Source of the DNA: Gp7-AA6 sp036395755 | Lineage (GTDB): Bacteria; Acidobacteriota; Thermoanaerobaculia; UBA5066; Gp7-AA6 | Reading direction: 5' to 3' | Length of the DNA: 64,000 bases | Assembly (NCBI GenBank): GCA_036395755.1 | Contig: DASWCZ010000042.1 | Span: 1-64,000, forward strand | Part shown: piece after piece, positions 23,940 through 32,340 of the stretch | Layout: each line of letters starts with the position of its first letter | Position numbering within the stretch: the stretch's first letter is position 1 | Position numbers and translations under genes: made by a program | Notes under the pieces: model-generated | What the model saw: only the letters and a program-made list of their open reading frames with translations | Told to the model about the DNA's origin: nothing | Databases searched by the model: none

Positions 23940-25445
23940 TCAATTCTTTGGTCGGAGGTGTTCGCGAATTTCGCTGAGAGTCTGCGGATCCAGCGTCCGG
24001 CGTCGAACTGCCTCTCGGAGGAGACTGATTCCGGCAATCGCATCAGGAACCGCCCCCGCACCTTCCAGCACCGGCAGTGCCCTACGGATCTCCCTCTCAG
24101 CGTCTCGAGGTCGACCCATCGACAAGTATGTTTCGGCGATTAGCATTCGACTGTACGCTTCAGACCACTTCATCCCAAGTCGCTCCTGGTCTTGCCGGCT
24201 AGTTTCGATCAGCTCAAGCGCTTCTGGCAACTTCCCATGAGCTCGATACAACCCCGAGAGGATTAGGTTGACATCCGCTAGCCCAGTGAATTGCCTTCCC
24301 TGACGAAGGAGTCGTGCAGCGTTCGTTAGGTCTCTGATCGCGCGCTCGTAGTTTCCGCAAATCTGTTGGATATCTCCCGATTGTAGGAGCGCCCAACCGT
24401 AAAGCGCCGGCCGAATCTCCGAAGTCATCATCAGTATGGGTTCCAATACCTCGGTCGCTTCATGGAGGCGCCCCAAGAGCTTGAGGGACATCGACCAGAG
24501 GATTCTTCCCTTGGCGCGATCTTCGTCCATTCCCAGTTCTGCAAACGTCTGGTCGAGCTCTGGGACTGCTTGACAGACCTCCTTGCACCGGCTCAGCACA
24601 TTCAAAAGGGCTAGACGGCCAAAGGCTACGCGGGCAAGGTGCGGTCTAGCGTTCGCACCCTCAAGGAAATGAGATTCCGCAAGCTTCAGCCACTCTTCCG
24701 ACTTCTGAAGCTGACCGATCATCCTCAGCATGCCAGCGACGATGCGAGCAGACTCCCCAAGGAAGAACGAATGAAAATCAGGAGCGAGTGCATCCTTCTC
24801 CAATCGAAGACTGCAGTACAGCGCAGTCGCATATTTCACGACATTCTGAGGGGCAGCTTCGCCCTCTGACTCCAAATAAAGAAGTGCTTGAAACAGGGCT
24901 TCGGGACCTTGCGCTAGCGTGTCCTCGGCTGCGTTATCTCCGCGAGCCTCCCAGAGACTCTCGGTCACGTTCCGCTGGAGCGAACGATGGAACATCCGCC
25001 TATACAGTGACTCCCAACGTTGAGCTTCGCGCGAAAGCTCCAGAAGCCTAGACGCCCGCCAAGCGATGAACACAAGGGAGCAGAGCAATTCCTCGCGCTC
25101 TTCCAGCTCATCTTCCACCCACCGAGACGCCGCGAGAAGATCCTGAACCGAACTGGCAGAGTCGAGTACCGATCGAGGCAAACCCGCACAATCATCCATG
25201 AGAGAGCGGCAAAAGGCATGAAGGATGTCAGCTGCCTGACTCTGATCACTGAAATCGACTTCCACTGGTGCGCCGTGCTCAGCATGCCGGCGAAGATTGA
25301 AAGCATGCGACATCGCTTCGTTAACTGCGATGCCAGTCCCAAGCTCCGCGCCTCTGGCAGCGGTGTTCCAGGAAGAAATAAGGTCGAGGAGCTCCCAATC
25401 TCTGGCGCTAATAGTCGCCCCCGGGGCAATCGGTCGATTCATCAT
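23940..25445 (-). CDS. TPR protein with N-terminal sigma-4/HTH-like segment (module B)
   Basis: 501 residues, alpha-helical, with TPR-like pairs from ~200 to the end (LLQSGDIQQICGNYERAIRDL, then LYRAHGKLPEALELIE). Residues ~14-45 (ARDWELLDLISSW, TAARGAELGTGIAVNEAMS) resemble a sigma region-4 or LuxR-type helix-turn-helix, a segment the upstream sigma-like gene lacks. The C-terminal ~75 residues match those of the TPR protein at 25919 (AET.L.MGR.RDAE.EI..ALP pattern). It starts inside the end of that sigma-like gene. Composition is more A/T-rich than flanking genes. Confidence 0.75.
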   Translation of the reverse strand: MMNRPIAPGATISARDWELLDLISSWNTAARGAELGTGIAVNEAMSHAFNLRRHAEHGAPVEVDFSDQSQAADILHAFCRSLMDDCAGLPRSVLDSASSVQDLLAASRWVEDELEEREELLCSLVFIAWRASRLLELSREAQRWESLYRRMFHRSLQRNVTESLWEARGDNAAEDTLAQGPEALFQALLYLESEGEAAPQNVVKYATALYCSLRLEKDALAPDFHSFFLGESARIVAGMLRMIGQLQKSEEWLKLAESHFLEGANARPHLARVAFGRLALLNVLSRCKEVCQAVPELDQTFAELGMDEDRAKGRILWSMSLKLLGRLHEATEVLEPILMMTSEIRPALYGWALLQSGDIQQICGNYERAIRDLTNAARLLRQGRQFTGLADVNLILSGLYRAHGKLPEALELIETSRQDQERLGMKWSEAYSRMLIAETYLSMGRPRDAEREIRRALPVLEGAGAVPDAIAGISLLREAVRRRTLDPQTLSEIREHLRPKN

Positions 25446-25812
25446 AGGGTTCTGGTCCTTCGCCCAAGCGAGCGCTCGCGGCGATGCCTGCTTCGGTAGG
25501 AGACCATCTCGAAACGAGCTTTGCTCGACGGATCACCTTTCTTTGGAAGTTGACCGAGAGATGATCGACGACCTGGATGAGCCAAGCCTTTGGGTTCCGC
25601 TGCGGATCGAGCTTGACGAGGGCAACGACGAAAGCTTCTTGGACCACGTCACGAGCGTCCTCCTTGTCAAGACGGTGCTTCCACGTGGCCCGCCGAACGA
25701 GTGGCAGAAAGTAGCGTCGATAGAACTCGTCAAACCGCCCAGGGTCGGACATCGATGGTGCGGATGCGGGCGCAGGCACGCTCGCGGCATGCTCCTCTCT
25801 CTTTCCACTCAT
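25408..25812 (-). CDS. Sigma-70 region-2-only protein (module B)
   Basis: 134 residues from ATG 25812 (ATG 25752 also possible). FDEFYRRYFLPLVRRA, then DKEDARDVVQEAFVVALVKL and PKAWLIQVVDHLSVNFQRK form a clear ECF-type region 2, which binds core RNA polymerase and the -10 element. Region 4 is missing: the frame stops after an acidic linker, while the next gene begins in another frame 38 bases earlier with an HTH-like segment. It is either a split sigma factor or a frameshifted fusion. It belongs to a pair duplicated at 27030-27443. Confidence 0.78.
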   Translation of the reverse strand: MSGKREEHAASVPAPASAPSMSDPGRFDEFYRRYFLPLVRRATWKHRLDKEDARDVVQEAFVVALVKLDPQRNPKAWLIQVVDHLSVNFQRKVIRRAKLVSRWSPTEAGIAASARLGEGPEPYDESTDCPGGDY

Positions 25813-25918
25813 CAGCGCTCGTTTTTCCAGAACTGCCCTATGAGTGTATTGTCGCGAGGCGAAAACCCCTGTTTCGAGTGGATTAGGCTGAAGAAACAGG
25901 CCAGCCGGGGCCTTGAAG

Positions 25919-27040
25919 CTAACGGCCGGCTTGGAGGTGTGCCCGAAGCCGCTGTAAAGCCCCGACATCCGGTTTACGGAGGCGCAAGGACTCGCGGAGC
26001 AATGCGACCGCGGCAAATCCTTCGGGAACCAGCCGCATCTCTTCGATGGCCGGAAGCGCCGCAAGTATTTCCCACTCTGCCTCGCGTTCTCGCTTCATTT
26101 CCAAAAGTGTTTCTCCAACCACGAGATGCGTATATGCCACTAATGCCTGCATTCCGAGCGCGTGATAATCGCGTTGCGCGGCGCGAAACGCATCGGCTGC
26201 GTCGGGTAGAGAGCCCAAGGCCCTGTGAACGCCTCCGACATAGAGTTTCAGATCTGCCTTCGCTAGCGAGACCTCGTCCTCTTGCAACAGGGATAGGGCT
26301 TCCTGGAAAGCAGTCATCGCCAACTCGAGCCGTCCCTCAAGTTGCTGCAAGTCTCCAAGCTCGGCAAGCACTCGGGCGGCAAGAAGCGGCTCAGCCTTTA
26401 TCTCTTTCTCCTCACGAAGTTGATCGAGCACTTCGATCGCCATCGGGTGCTGCCCAGTCTGCTTGAGAGTCATGGCACGGAGAAGTCGACATTTCGCGCG
26501 TTCGACACCCATGCGGAGCTTCGCAAAGCTAATTTCAAGGGATGGCGCGAGCTCCAGTACGTCCTGGTAACGGCCCATCTCAAATCGAAGCGCAAGTCGG
26601 GCGTAGGCAACATTGGCGAGGCCCGGCGCCGGGTTCATCGTGTGGCGAAACCCAGCTTCCGAGCGGTCTAGCCAGAGAAGGGCTTCGTCTCGCCGGCCCA
26701 AGTGTCTGGCCGCGATACCGGCCAACAGTCCTGTTTCACCGAGAAAGTAATCGCGCTCATCGAAAAGTCCGAGATCAAACTCAGTCTGGGAGATCCACTG
26801 ATAAATCTCAGAGGCCTGCCCAAAGACCATGACCGGTGCAAGATCACGTTGCCGCCTGAGAATCGAACAAATCGCGAGAAGAATGTCAGGACTGCCAAGG
26901 AACTGCTGACGATCGTCCTCAGACCTGACCTCGCTGGGAATATCGAGGTACGCACGCGCAGCGGTGTCCGCGTCTCTCGGCGAGAGATACGAGTTCCCCG
27001 GGCGAGTGGGAAACGGCAGAATCTTTGCTCTAGGACTCAT
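25919..27040 (-). CDS. TPR protein (module A)
   Basis: 373 residues from ATG 27040. TPR-like helical pairs from ~120 to the end (LGETGLLAGIAARHLGRRDEALLWL, LAELGDLQQLEGRLELAM, GGVHRALGSLPDAADAF). It is homologous to the module B TPR protein over the middle (SFAKLRMGVERAKCRLLRAM against TFAELGMDEDRAKGRILWSM) and the end (RAHL against REHL closing). The N-terminal ~45 residues are different and lack an obvious HTH. It overlaps the upstream region-2-like gene by 11 bases. A role in sensing or binding a partner of the sigma-like protein is inference. Confidence 0.75.
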   Translation of the reverse strand: MSPRAKILPFPTRPGNSYLSPRDADTAARAYLDIPSEVRSEDDRQQFLGSPDILLAICSILRRQRDLAPVMVFGQASEIYQWISQTEFDLGLFDERDYFLGETGLLAGIAARHLGRRDEALLWLDRSEAGFRHTMNPAPGLANVAYARLALRFEMGRYQDVLELAPSLEISFAKLRMGVERAKCRLLRAMTLKQTGQHPMAIEVLDQLREEKEIKAEPLLAARVLAELGDLQQLEGRLELAMTAFQEALSLLQEDEVSLAKADLKLYVGGVHRALGSLPDAADAFRAAQRDYHALGMQALVAYTHLVVGETLLEMKREREAEWEILAALPAIEEMRLVPEGFAAVALLRESLRLRKPDVGALQRLRAHLQAGR

Positions 27041-27443
27041 TCGGAGTACGGAAATTGAGCAGCGCTAAACTGCGCGAAAAATCCTTAGCGACATCTAGGG
27101 GTTCGCGATCAAGCAGGCGTCGGAGCTTTTCGTCTGACGACCGGACTCCGCTTCCAAGTAAGTACTTTTGGTACTCGCGGGCGAACTGACAGCACGCGAC
27201 AAGTAAGAAGGGACGAGCGTCGCGCGCCGAAGAATTTCCCGGGCGGTAGCAGAACCTGAGGAACCAAACGTAGAGGTCTTTTTCGAGCTCGAGTGCTTCA
27301 GATTCGCCGAGCTGGTAATGCGAGACGAGGGCGATGTGGATTAGTCCGAGAGTGTCTTGGAACACCGAGCGAACCTCCCTCTCGAACGCGTCCCCACCGG
27401 GGGCCACGGGATCGTCCGCTGGTGCCATTCGATGAATCTCCAT
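27030..27443 (-). CDS. Divergent sigma-70 region-2-like protein (module A)
   Basis: 137 residues from ATG 27443. LIHIALVSHYQLGESEALELEKDLYVWFLRFC and PFLLVACCQFAREYQKYL align helix for helix with region 2 of the protein at 25408, but the conserved acidic/aromatic contacts are weaker, so it may no longer act as a classical sigma. No region 4 follows. A TTGCTT-17-TAATCT promoter ends about 18 bases before the start. It is the first gene of the four-gene island. Confidence 0.65.
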   Translation of the reverse strand: MEIHRMAPADDPVAPGGDAFEREVRSVFQDTLGLIHIALVSHYQLGESEALELEKDLYVWFLRFCYRPGNSSARDARPFLLVACCQFAREYQKYLLGSGVRSSDEKLRRLLDREPLDVAKDFSRSLALLNFRTPNES

Positions 27444-27460
27444 GTCTGGGAGCTGTGTGG

Positions 27461-27489
27461 AGATTACAGTCGAGCGGGAAAAAAAGCAA
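27461..27489 (-). promoter_or_regulatory. Candidate sigma-70 promoter for the sigma/TPR island
   Basis: On the minus strand TTGCTT (27489-27484) and TAATCT (27466-27461) are separated by 17 bases, and ATG 27443 begins 17 bases after the -10, leaving a leader of roughly 10 bases. No other promoter-like pair is nearer. Confidence 0.45.
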
Positions 27490-27909
27490 CTCCTACTCCC
27501 AATATTCGGCTTGGAAATAGGAACACTTATTTTCAGTAGATTAGGTTTGCGATTGGTTAACCGGGTACGCCGCCCTTTAAGCAGGGCATCTGTTTCCTCC
27601 TTTCACGAAAAGCTCCGACCCCATCGCCCGGAGCTAAAAGAAAACGGCAAGCCACGAATCGCAGTCTGGATCCGGCACCGTGAAAAACGCCTGTCTTTAC
27701 AGGGCGTTTAGATGCATGAGCGCCGGACCCAGGGCCACCGTGAGCTTGGGAGTTCCCACCAAAAAGTGAGGGAGTCCACCACCAAAAAATGAATCTGGGA
27801 TATTCGACCACAGATTCGCCGGGAGGGTGTCAAGAATTTCTTACATTGCTCGGTTTGGGTCGTACGACTAAAGTCGTAGTGATGCGGCCCACACGGCATC
27901 ACGGGTTAC
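27490..27909. other. Structured intergenic region between dacB and the sigma/TPR island
   Basis: No convincing gene. It contains, from high to low coordinate: a GTGATGC/GCATCAC hairpin, a perfect TACGACT-AA-AGTCGTA palindrome near 27862-27877, an AATCTG/CAGATT hairpin, two imperfect direct copies of a GGGAGT...CACCAAAAA...TGA unit, an intrinsic terminator at 27683-27708 and an AGCTCCG/CGGAGCT hairpin at 27611-27635. A minus-strand 10-codon frame (27589-27557) has a strong AGGAGG site 6 bases upstream. The purpose is unknown. Confidence 0.6.
27683..27708 (-). terminator. Intrinsic terminator downstream of dacB
   Basis: Read on the minus strand: AACGC-C-CTGT, loop AAAG, ACAG-GCGTT, then a run of five T. 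It is a nine-pair stem with one bulge and lies about 200 bases past the dacB stop, before the sigma/TPR promoter. Confidence 0.6.
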
Positions 27910-29370
27910 CTACCCGTTGCGGATGAGCGCCCTCAAGAGCTGGTCCTCGAGCGCGTGCCCTCCCCCGTGGGGAACTCGGCCGTTGAAGAGAATCGCGAAG
28001 ACGTACGTCCTGCCCGAGCTCGCGCGAGCGTAGCCCGCGAGCGTCGAAACCCCTTGGAGGCTGCCGGTCTTCGCCAGAATCTGTCCCCGCGTCATCGGAT
28101 CGTTCAGCCGGTGGCGCAGAGTTCCTTCACCCTCCCCCGAGATGGCGAGCGTATCCCGCCAGCCTTCGGCATACGGCTGCCGGTCCATCGCCCTCAGAAA
28201 CTTCACGAGATCGACGGCGGCCACGCGGTTCGCGGTCGAGAGGCCTGACCCGTCGTGAAGCTGAAAGCGGGCGGGGTCGAGCCCGAGGCTGGCCAGGAAC
28301 TCCTTCGCCAGAGCGACGGATCCCGTCCACGTTCCCTGGCCGGTCTTCTCGGCGGAGACGGTCTTGAAGATCTGCTCGGCGTAGAAGCCCTGGCTGCGCT
28401 TGTTGCAGACCTCGATGGTCGGCAGGAGGTCTGACTCGGTGGTCGCGACGGGGACCCAGGAAGAGTCGGCCTTGACTGCCCTTTCGACGACCTGGCCAGT
28501 GATCGAGATCCCGGCGCTGCGAAGCCGGTTCTGCAGGGCCTTCCCGAAGAACATCGGTGGATCGTCGATCGTGATCGGCGTTGACCATGAGGCAGGCCGC
28601 AGCGGAACGGTCCCCGAAACCGTCACTGCGTTCGATCCGGCAGCGCGGGAGACGGCAACCCTCACGCGGCCCCGACGACCCACCGTCCGGGCCAGCGCCA
28701 CGGGTCGAAGAATGTCCACGGGAGGCTCGATCGATACGCCCGCCGGCCGGCCGGCCCGCGGGCCCGGGTGGATTGAGACGAGCACGACGTTGTCGTTGTA
28801 GGACAGCGCGGAAATGGGCGCCTGGTACCAGCGCGCCTCCTGGTCCGGCTTCCAGTCGGGGTGGCGGCCGATCGAATCGAAGAACGAGGCGTTCAACACA
28901 ATGTCTCCGACGACGTGGCTGATGCCTGCCTGGCGCAAACCCTCCGCCCACTTGTCGAATACGGCGTTGATATCGTCGCCGTAGAAGCGGCCGGAGATGT
29001 TGGGGTCGCCTCCCCCAACGACGAGGAGGGAACCGACCAGGCTGCCTTGACGGACCTCCCCCCGCCGCCAGAAGCTGGTTTTGAACTTGTAGTCCGGACC
29101 CAGGTAGTGGAGGGCGGTCGCGGTCGTAATCAGCTTCGTGACCGAAGCGATCGTCTGGGGAACGTCCGGCGCTCTCTCGAAGATGACGTCGCCGGTCTCC
29201 TCGTCCGCAATCTGGATCGAGACGCCCAGCGACTGAGCCGGGATTTTCCGAGCGACTTTCTCGAGCGCCGCTCGAACCGACTCCCGGTCCGCCGATTGGA
29301 GTGGAGAAGCGAAGGCGAGGATGAAGAGGACCGCCCCGATCGCCTGGAGCAAAGGAGAGGGCCGTAACAC
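27910..29370 (-). CDS. dacB: D-alanyl-D-alanine carboxypeptidase/endopeptidase (PBP4 type)
   Basis: 486 residues from GTG 29370, which gives a proper signal peptide (LLQAIGAVLFILAFASPLQSA). Peptidase S13 motifs: SVTK at 76-79 (Ser76, Lys79), SYNDN near 216 and KTGS near the C-terminus. It trims or cleaves peptidoglycan cross-links in the periplasm. A TATAAT (29382-29377) ends 7 bases before GTG, so the mRNA may be leaderless. Upstream in-frame codons to 29547 are antisense to the helicase and are rejected. Confidence 0.92.
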   Translation of the reverse strand: MLRPSPLLQAIGAVLFILAFASPLQSADRESVRAALEKVARKIPAQSLGVSIQIADEETGDVIFERAPDVPQTIASVTKLITTATALHYLGPDYKFKTSFWRRGEVRQGSLVGSLLVVGGGDPNISGRFYGDDINAVFDKWAEGLRQAGISHVVGDIVLNASFFDSIGRHPDWKPDQEARWYQAPISALSYNDNVVLVSIHPGPRAGRPAGVSIEPPVDILRPVALARTVGRRGRVRVAVSRAAGSNAVTVSGTVPLRPASWSTPITIDDPPMFFGKALQNRLRSAGISITGQVVERAVKADSSWVPVATTESDLLPTIEVCNKRSQGFYAEQIFKTVSAEKTGQGTWTGSVALAKEFLASLGLDPARFQLHDGSGLSTANRVAAVDLVKFLRAMDRQPYAEGWRDTLAISGEGEGTLRHRLNDPMTRGQILAKTGSLQGVSTLAGYARASSGRTYVFAILFNGRVPHGGGHALEDQLLRALIRNG

Positions 29371-29431
29371 CAGAAAATTATAATGGGTCGGTGCGATTTT
29401 TCCTCCTACTCTCGACGGCGGTCTCCTTCTC

Positions 29432-31837
29432 TTGAGGTTCGACGAGTCGAGCCGGGCGTTCGAGCTCACCGTCCGCGAGCTCGCCGAGGACGAGGGCTTC
29501 CGTCGCGTCGGATTCGACCGGGGAGACGGCTGGCGGCGACTCGGCATCGGGACCGAGCTCCACTCGCGCGTCCTTGCCGCCCGCCGGGAGGCGCATGCGT
29601 CCTACCGTTGCGAAGTCCACCTTCAGGCGCGGATTCCGGTCGAAGAGTGGACTGCGACCCTGACGGGACGCCTCGATGGATGCGTCGAGCGGGCGGAAGG
29701 CTCCTGGCTGATCGAAGAGCTCAAGGCGACGCACTTTTCGGCCGAAGGCTTCCGCCTTCCGGCTCATGCGCTTGAACGCGACCGGCAGCAGCTTCTCGGC
29801 TACTGCTATCTGTGGCGCCGCCTCGGCCATCTCCGCGTCTCCGGTGCCCTCGTCTACGTCGACATCGCGACCGGAGAAGAAATCTCTCTCGCGGTCGCCT
29901 ACGACGACGATCGGTTCGATCGGGAGATCGAAGGCCGCCTTCTCCGTCTGCTGCGAATCTGGCAAGCCCAGTCGATCGCACGCGCCCGCAAAGCGGAAGC
30001 CGCGCGACACCTGCCGTTTCCCCATGCGGCTCCCCGCGCGATCCAGGAAAAGCTGATCGCCGCCGTCGATCGGGCTGTTCGCGGACGCGAAATTCTCCTC
30101 GCCGAGGCCCCGACCGGCTCTGGAAAGACCGCGGCGGCCCTCCATCCGGCGGTCGCCTCCGGCCTCCAGAGCGGCCGCCAGGTGGTGTTTCTGACGTCGA
30201 AGACCCTCCAGCAGAGGATGGCGGTTTCGGCTCTCACCGCGATGAACGAAGGGGCGTTTCACACGCTGCAGGTCCGCGCCAAGGAAAGAATGTGCGCGAA
30301 CGACCGGATCCTCTGTCACGAGGAGTTCTGCCGCTTCGCGAAGGATTACCCGGAGAAAATGGCTCGCTCCAATATCCTCGGCCGCCTGCGGGACTCCTCT
30401 ACGCACCACGATCCGGACACCGTCTTCGAGGAAGCCCGGCGGGAAGAGGTCTGCCCGTTCGAAGTGCAGCTGGAGCTGGCGGAGCGCGCGGACGCGATCG
30501 TCGCCGACTACAACTACGTCTTCGAGCCCGGCGTCGCCATGAGACATCTGTCGGGCGAAGAGCTCCGGGAAGTGATCCTCGTCGTCGACGAGGCCCACAA
30601 CCTGCCCGACCGCGCGCGGCAGATTTTCTCGCCGGAGATCCGCGGGGAAGACGTCAACGCCCTTTACAACCAGCTTGCCCTTCAACCCGGAGATCTCTTT
30701 GCCGATCTCACGGCGAGCGTCGAGACTCTCGAGGCCCTCCTCGAGCGCCTCGCGGCCGACCTTCCCGAAGGCGAAGCGATCGCCGAGATCCCGCCGCCCT
30801 CGGAAGAAATCCACGAATGGCGGAACGACTGGGAGCCCCGCCTTCTGAGATACCTCGACTGGAAGCGTGAGGCGAAAGTTGCCCTTCCCGACGACCCGGT
30901 GCTCGACCTCCACTTCGGCCTGATGCGATTCGCTGCGGTCCTCAATTTGTACGGTCCGGAATTCACCTGCGTCGTGGAGCGGCGTCTCCCGGGCGTCCGC
31001 CTCGCCCTCGTCTGCCTGGATCCAGCGCGTGCGGTCGGACCGATATTCCGGGCGGCGTCCTCGACGATCCTGATGTCCGCGACGCTCACCCCGCATTCCG
31101 CCATCGAGCGTCTTCTCGGGCTCCCCGCGAACCGCACCGCGACGATCTCGCTGCCCCCCCCGTTTCCGAGGGAGAACCGCAAGGTGATGATCGTTCCGGA
31201 AGTCCGGACGACGTTTGCGGCGCGAGAAAAGAACTACGGCCGCATCGCCGCGCTCCTCGCGGAGATGTCCGACGCTCACTCGGGCAACGACCTCGTCCTC
31301 TTCCCCTCCTACCGTTTCCTCGCGGAGGTTGCGCAGCGGATGCCGCCGACCCGCGCGCGCGTCCTGCTTCAGAGGCCGGATTTCTCGGAGTTCGAACGCC
31401 AGCGCGTCCTCGAGGCTCTCACGTCACCACCGCCCGAAGGGATCCTGCTGTTCGCGGTTTCGGGAGGGATGTACGCCGAGGGGGTGGACTACCCGGGAGA
31501 CGTTCTCTCCGGCGTCTTCGTCGTCTCCCCCGCCTTACCGCAGGTGTCGTTCGAGAGGGAACTGCTCCGCCGCTACTTCGAAGAACAGGAGGAGGCCGGC
31601 TTCGACTACGCCTATCTCCAACCGGGGATGACCCGGGTCGTGCAGGCCGCCGGACGGCTGATCCGGAGCGAGACCGACCGCGGGGTAATTGCTCTGCTAT
31701 GCCGGCGTTTCCTCGAAGAACCTTACATGAGCCGGATTCCCCGCGATTGGTACGACGAAACTCCCGCGGAGCTCGCCTCCCGCCGGCCGGCGCAGGAAAT
31801 CCGCGATTTCTTCGACGCGGAAGGAAGCCGGCCCTGA
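29432..31837 (+). CDS. XPD/DinG-like Fe-S helicase with N-terminal PD-(D/E)XK-like nuclease domain
   Basis: 801 residues from TTG 29432. Residues ~1-190 look like a RecB/Cas4-type nuclease: GRLD at 79-82, EELK at 95-98, and RQQLLGYCYL near 118-127 (the QxxxY helix). The helicase has Walker A EAPTGSGKT at 225-233, DEAH at 386-389, four Cys (288, 295, 300, 341) for a [4Fe-4S] cluster, and QAAGRLIRSETDRG in the last motif. Superfamily 2 helicases of this type unwind DNA 5' to 3'; the nuclease part suggests repair processing. It overlaps the Nudix gene. Confidence 0.88.
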   Translation: MRFDESSRAFELTVRELAEDEGFRRVGFDRGDGWRRLGIGTELHSRVLAARREAHASYRCEVHLQARIPVEEWTATLTGRLDGCVERAEGSWLIEELKATHFSAEGFRLPAHALERDRQQLLGYCYLWRRLGHLRVSGALVYVDIATGEEISLAVAYDDDRFDREIEGRLLRLLRIWQAQSIARARKAEAARHLPFPHAAPRAIQEKLIAAVDRAVRGREILLAEAPTGSGKTAAALHPAVASGLQSGRQVVFLTSKTLQQRMAVSALTAMNEGAFHTLQVRAKERMCANDRILCHEEFCRFAKDYPEKMARSNILGRLRDSSTHHDPDTVFEEARREEVCPFEVQLELAERADAIVADYNYVFEPGVAMRHLSGEELREVILVVDEAHNLPDRARQIFSPEIRGEDVNALYNQLALQPGDLFADLTASVETLEALLERLAADLPEGEAIAEIPPPSEEIHEWRNDWEPRLLRYLDWKREAKVALPDDPVLDLHFGLMRFAAVLNLYGPEFTCVVERRLPGVRLALVCLDPARAVGPIFRAASSTILMSATLTPHSAIERLLGLPANRTATISLPPPFPRENRKVMIVPEVRTTFAAREKNYGRIAALLAEMSDAHSGNDLVLFPSYRFLAEVAQRMPPTRARVLLQRPDFSEFERQRVLEALTSPPPEGILLFAVSGGMYAEGVDYPGDVLSGVFVVSPALPQVSFERELLRRYFEEQEEAGFDYAYLQPGMTRVVQAAGRLIRSETDRGVIALLCRRFLEEPYMSRIPRDWYDETPAELASRRPAQEIRDFFDAEGSRP

Positions 31838-32340
31838 CCCGACGAGGCCTCCCGAAGACACCCCGGTTGACCGTCGATGCCTGGGTCCAGGATCGCCGCG
31901 GAAGATTGCTCCTCGTCCGCCGCGGCCGGCCGCCGTTCCAGGGAAAGTGGGCGTTCCCCGGGGGATTCTGCGAGCCGGGCGAGACGACGGAAGCTTCCTG
32001 CGCGCGCGAGGTCGAAGAGGAGACCGGCATCCGGGCGCGGATCGGTGCCGTCCTCGGCGTTTATTCCGATCCGAGGCGCGACCCGCGCGGCCCGACCGTC
32101 AGCATTCTCTACGATGCGACGCCGGTCGGTGGAACCGTCCGCGGAGGCGACGACGCCGCCGACGCGCGTTGGTTCTCCCCAAAGGAGCTCCTGGGGCTCG
32201 CGCTCGCATTCGACCACATGCGGATCGTCCGCGAGCAGCTCGCGCAACGGCGCGGCCGAAGCTCGACTCCTAGCCGGCGACGGGCTCCACAGACGGAACG
32301 GCGCTCTCCGCACGCGAAGCGCGCCGGCGCTCGAGAATGA
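31834..32340 (+). CDS. Nudix hydrolase
   Basis: The Nudix box occupies residues 44-66 when read from CTG 31834 (Gly44, Glu50, Arg58-Glu59, Glu62-Glu63, Gly65), complete for metal and pyrophosphate binding. WAFPGG precedes it, as in ADP-ribose or oxidised-nucleotide pyrophosphatases. CTG 31834 overlaps the helicase TGA; TTG 31867 is a conventional alternative that trims 11 residues. The last ~30 basic residues overlap the convergent LOG gene and may not be conserved. Linkage to a helicase suggests nucleotide cleaning during repair, by inference. Confidence 0.82.
   Translation: MTRRGLPKTPRLTVDAWVQDRRGRLLLVRRGRPPFQGKWAFPGGFCEPGETTEASCAREVEEETGIRARIGAVLGVYSDPRRDPRGPTVSILYDATPVGGTVRGGDDAADARWFSPKELLGLALAFDHMRIVREQLAQRRGRSSTPSRRRAPQTERRSPHAKRAGARE

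Noticed and set aside
27600..27720. Cyclic-di-GMP or other known riboswitch
   Set aside because: Hairpins exist, but the conserved GEMM core and other known cores are not present on either strand.
27820..27840. TTGACA on the minus strand as a promoter
   Set aside because: No acceptable -10 at 16-18 bases.
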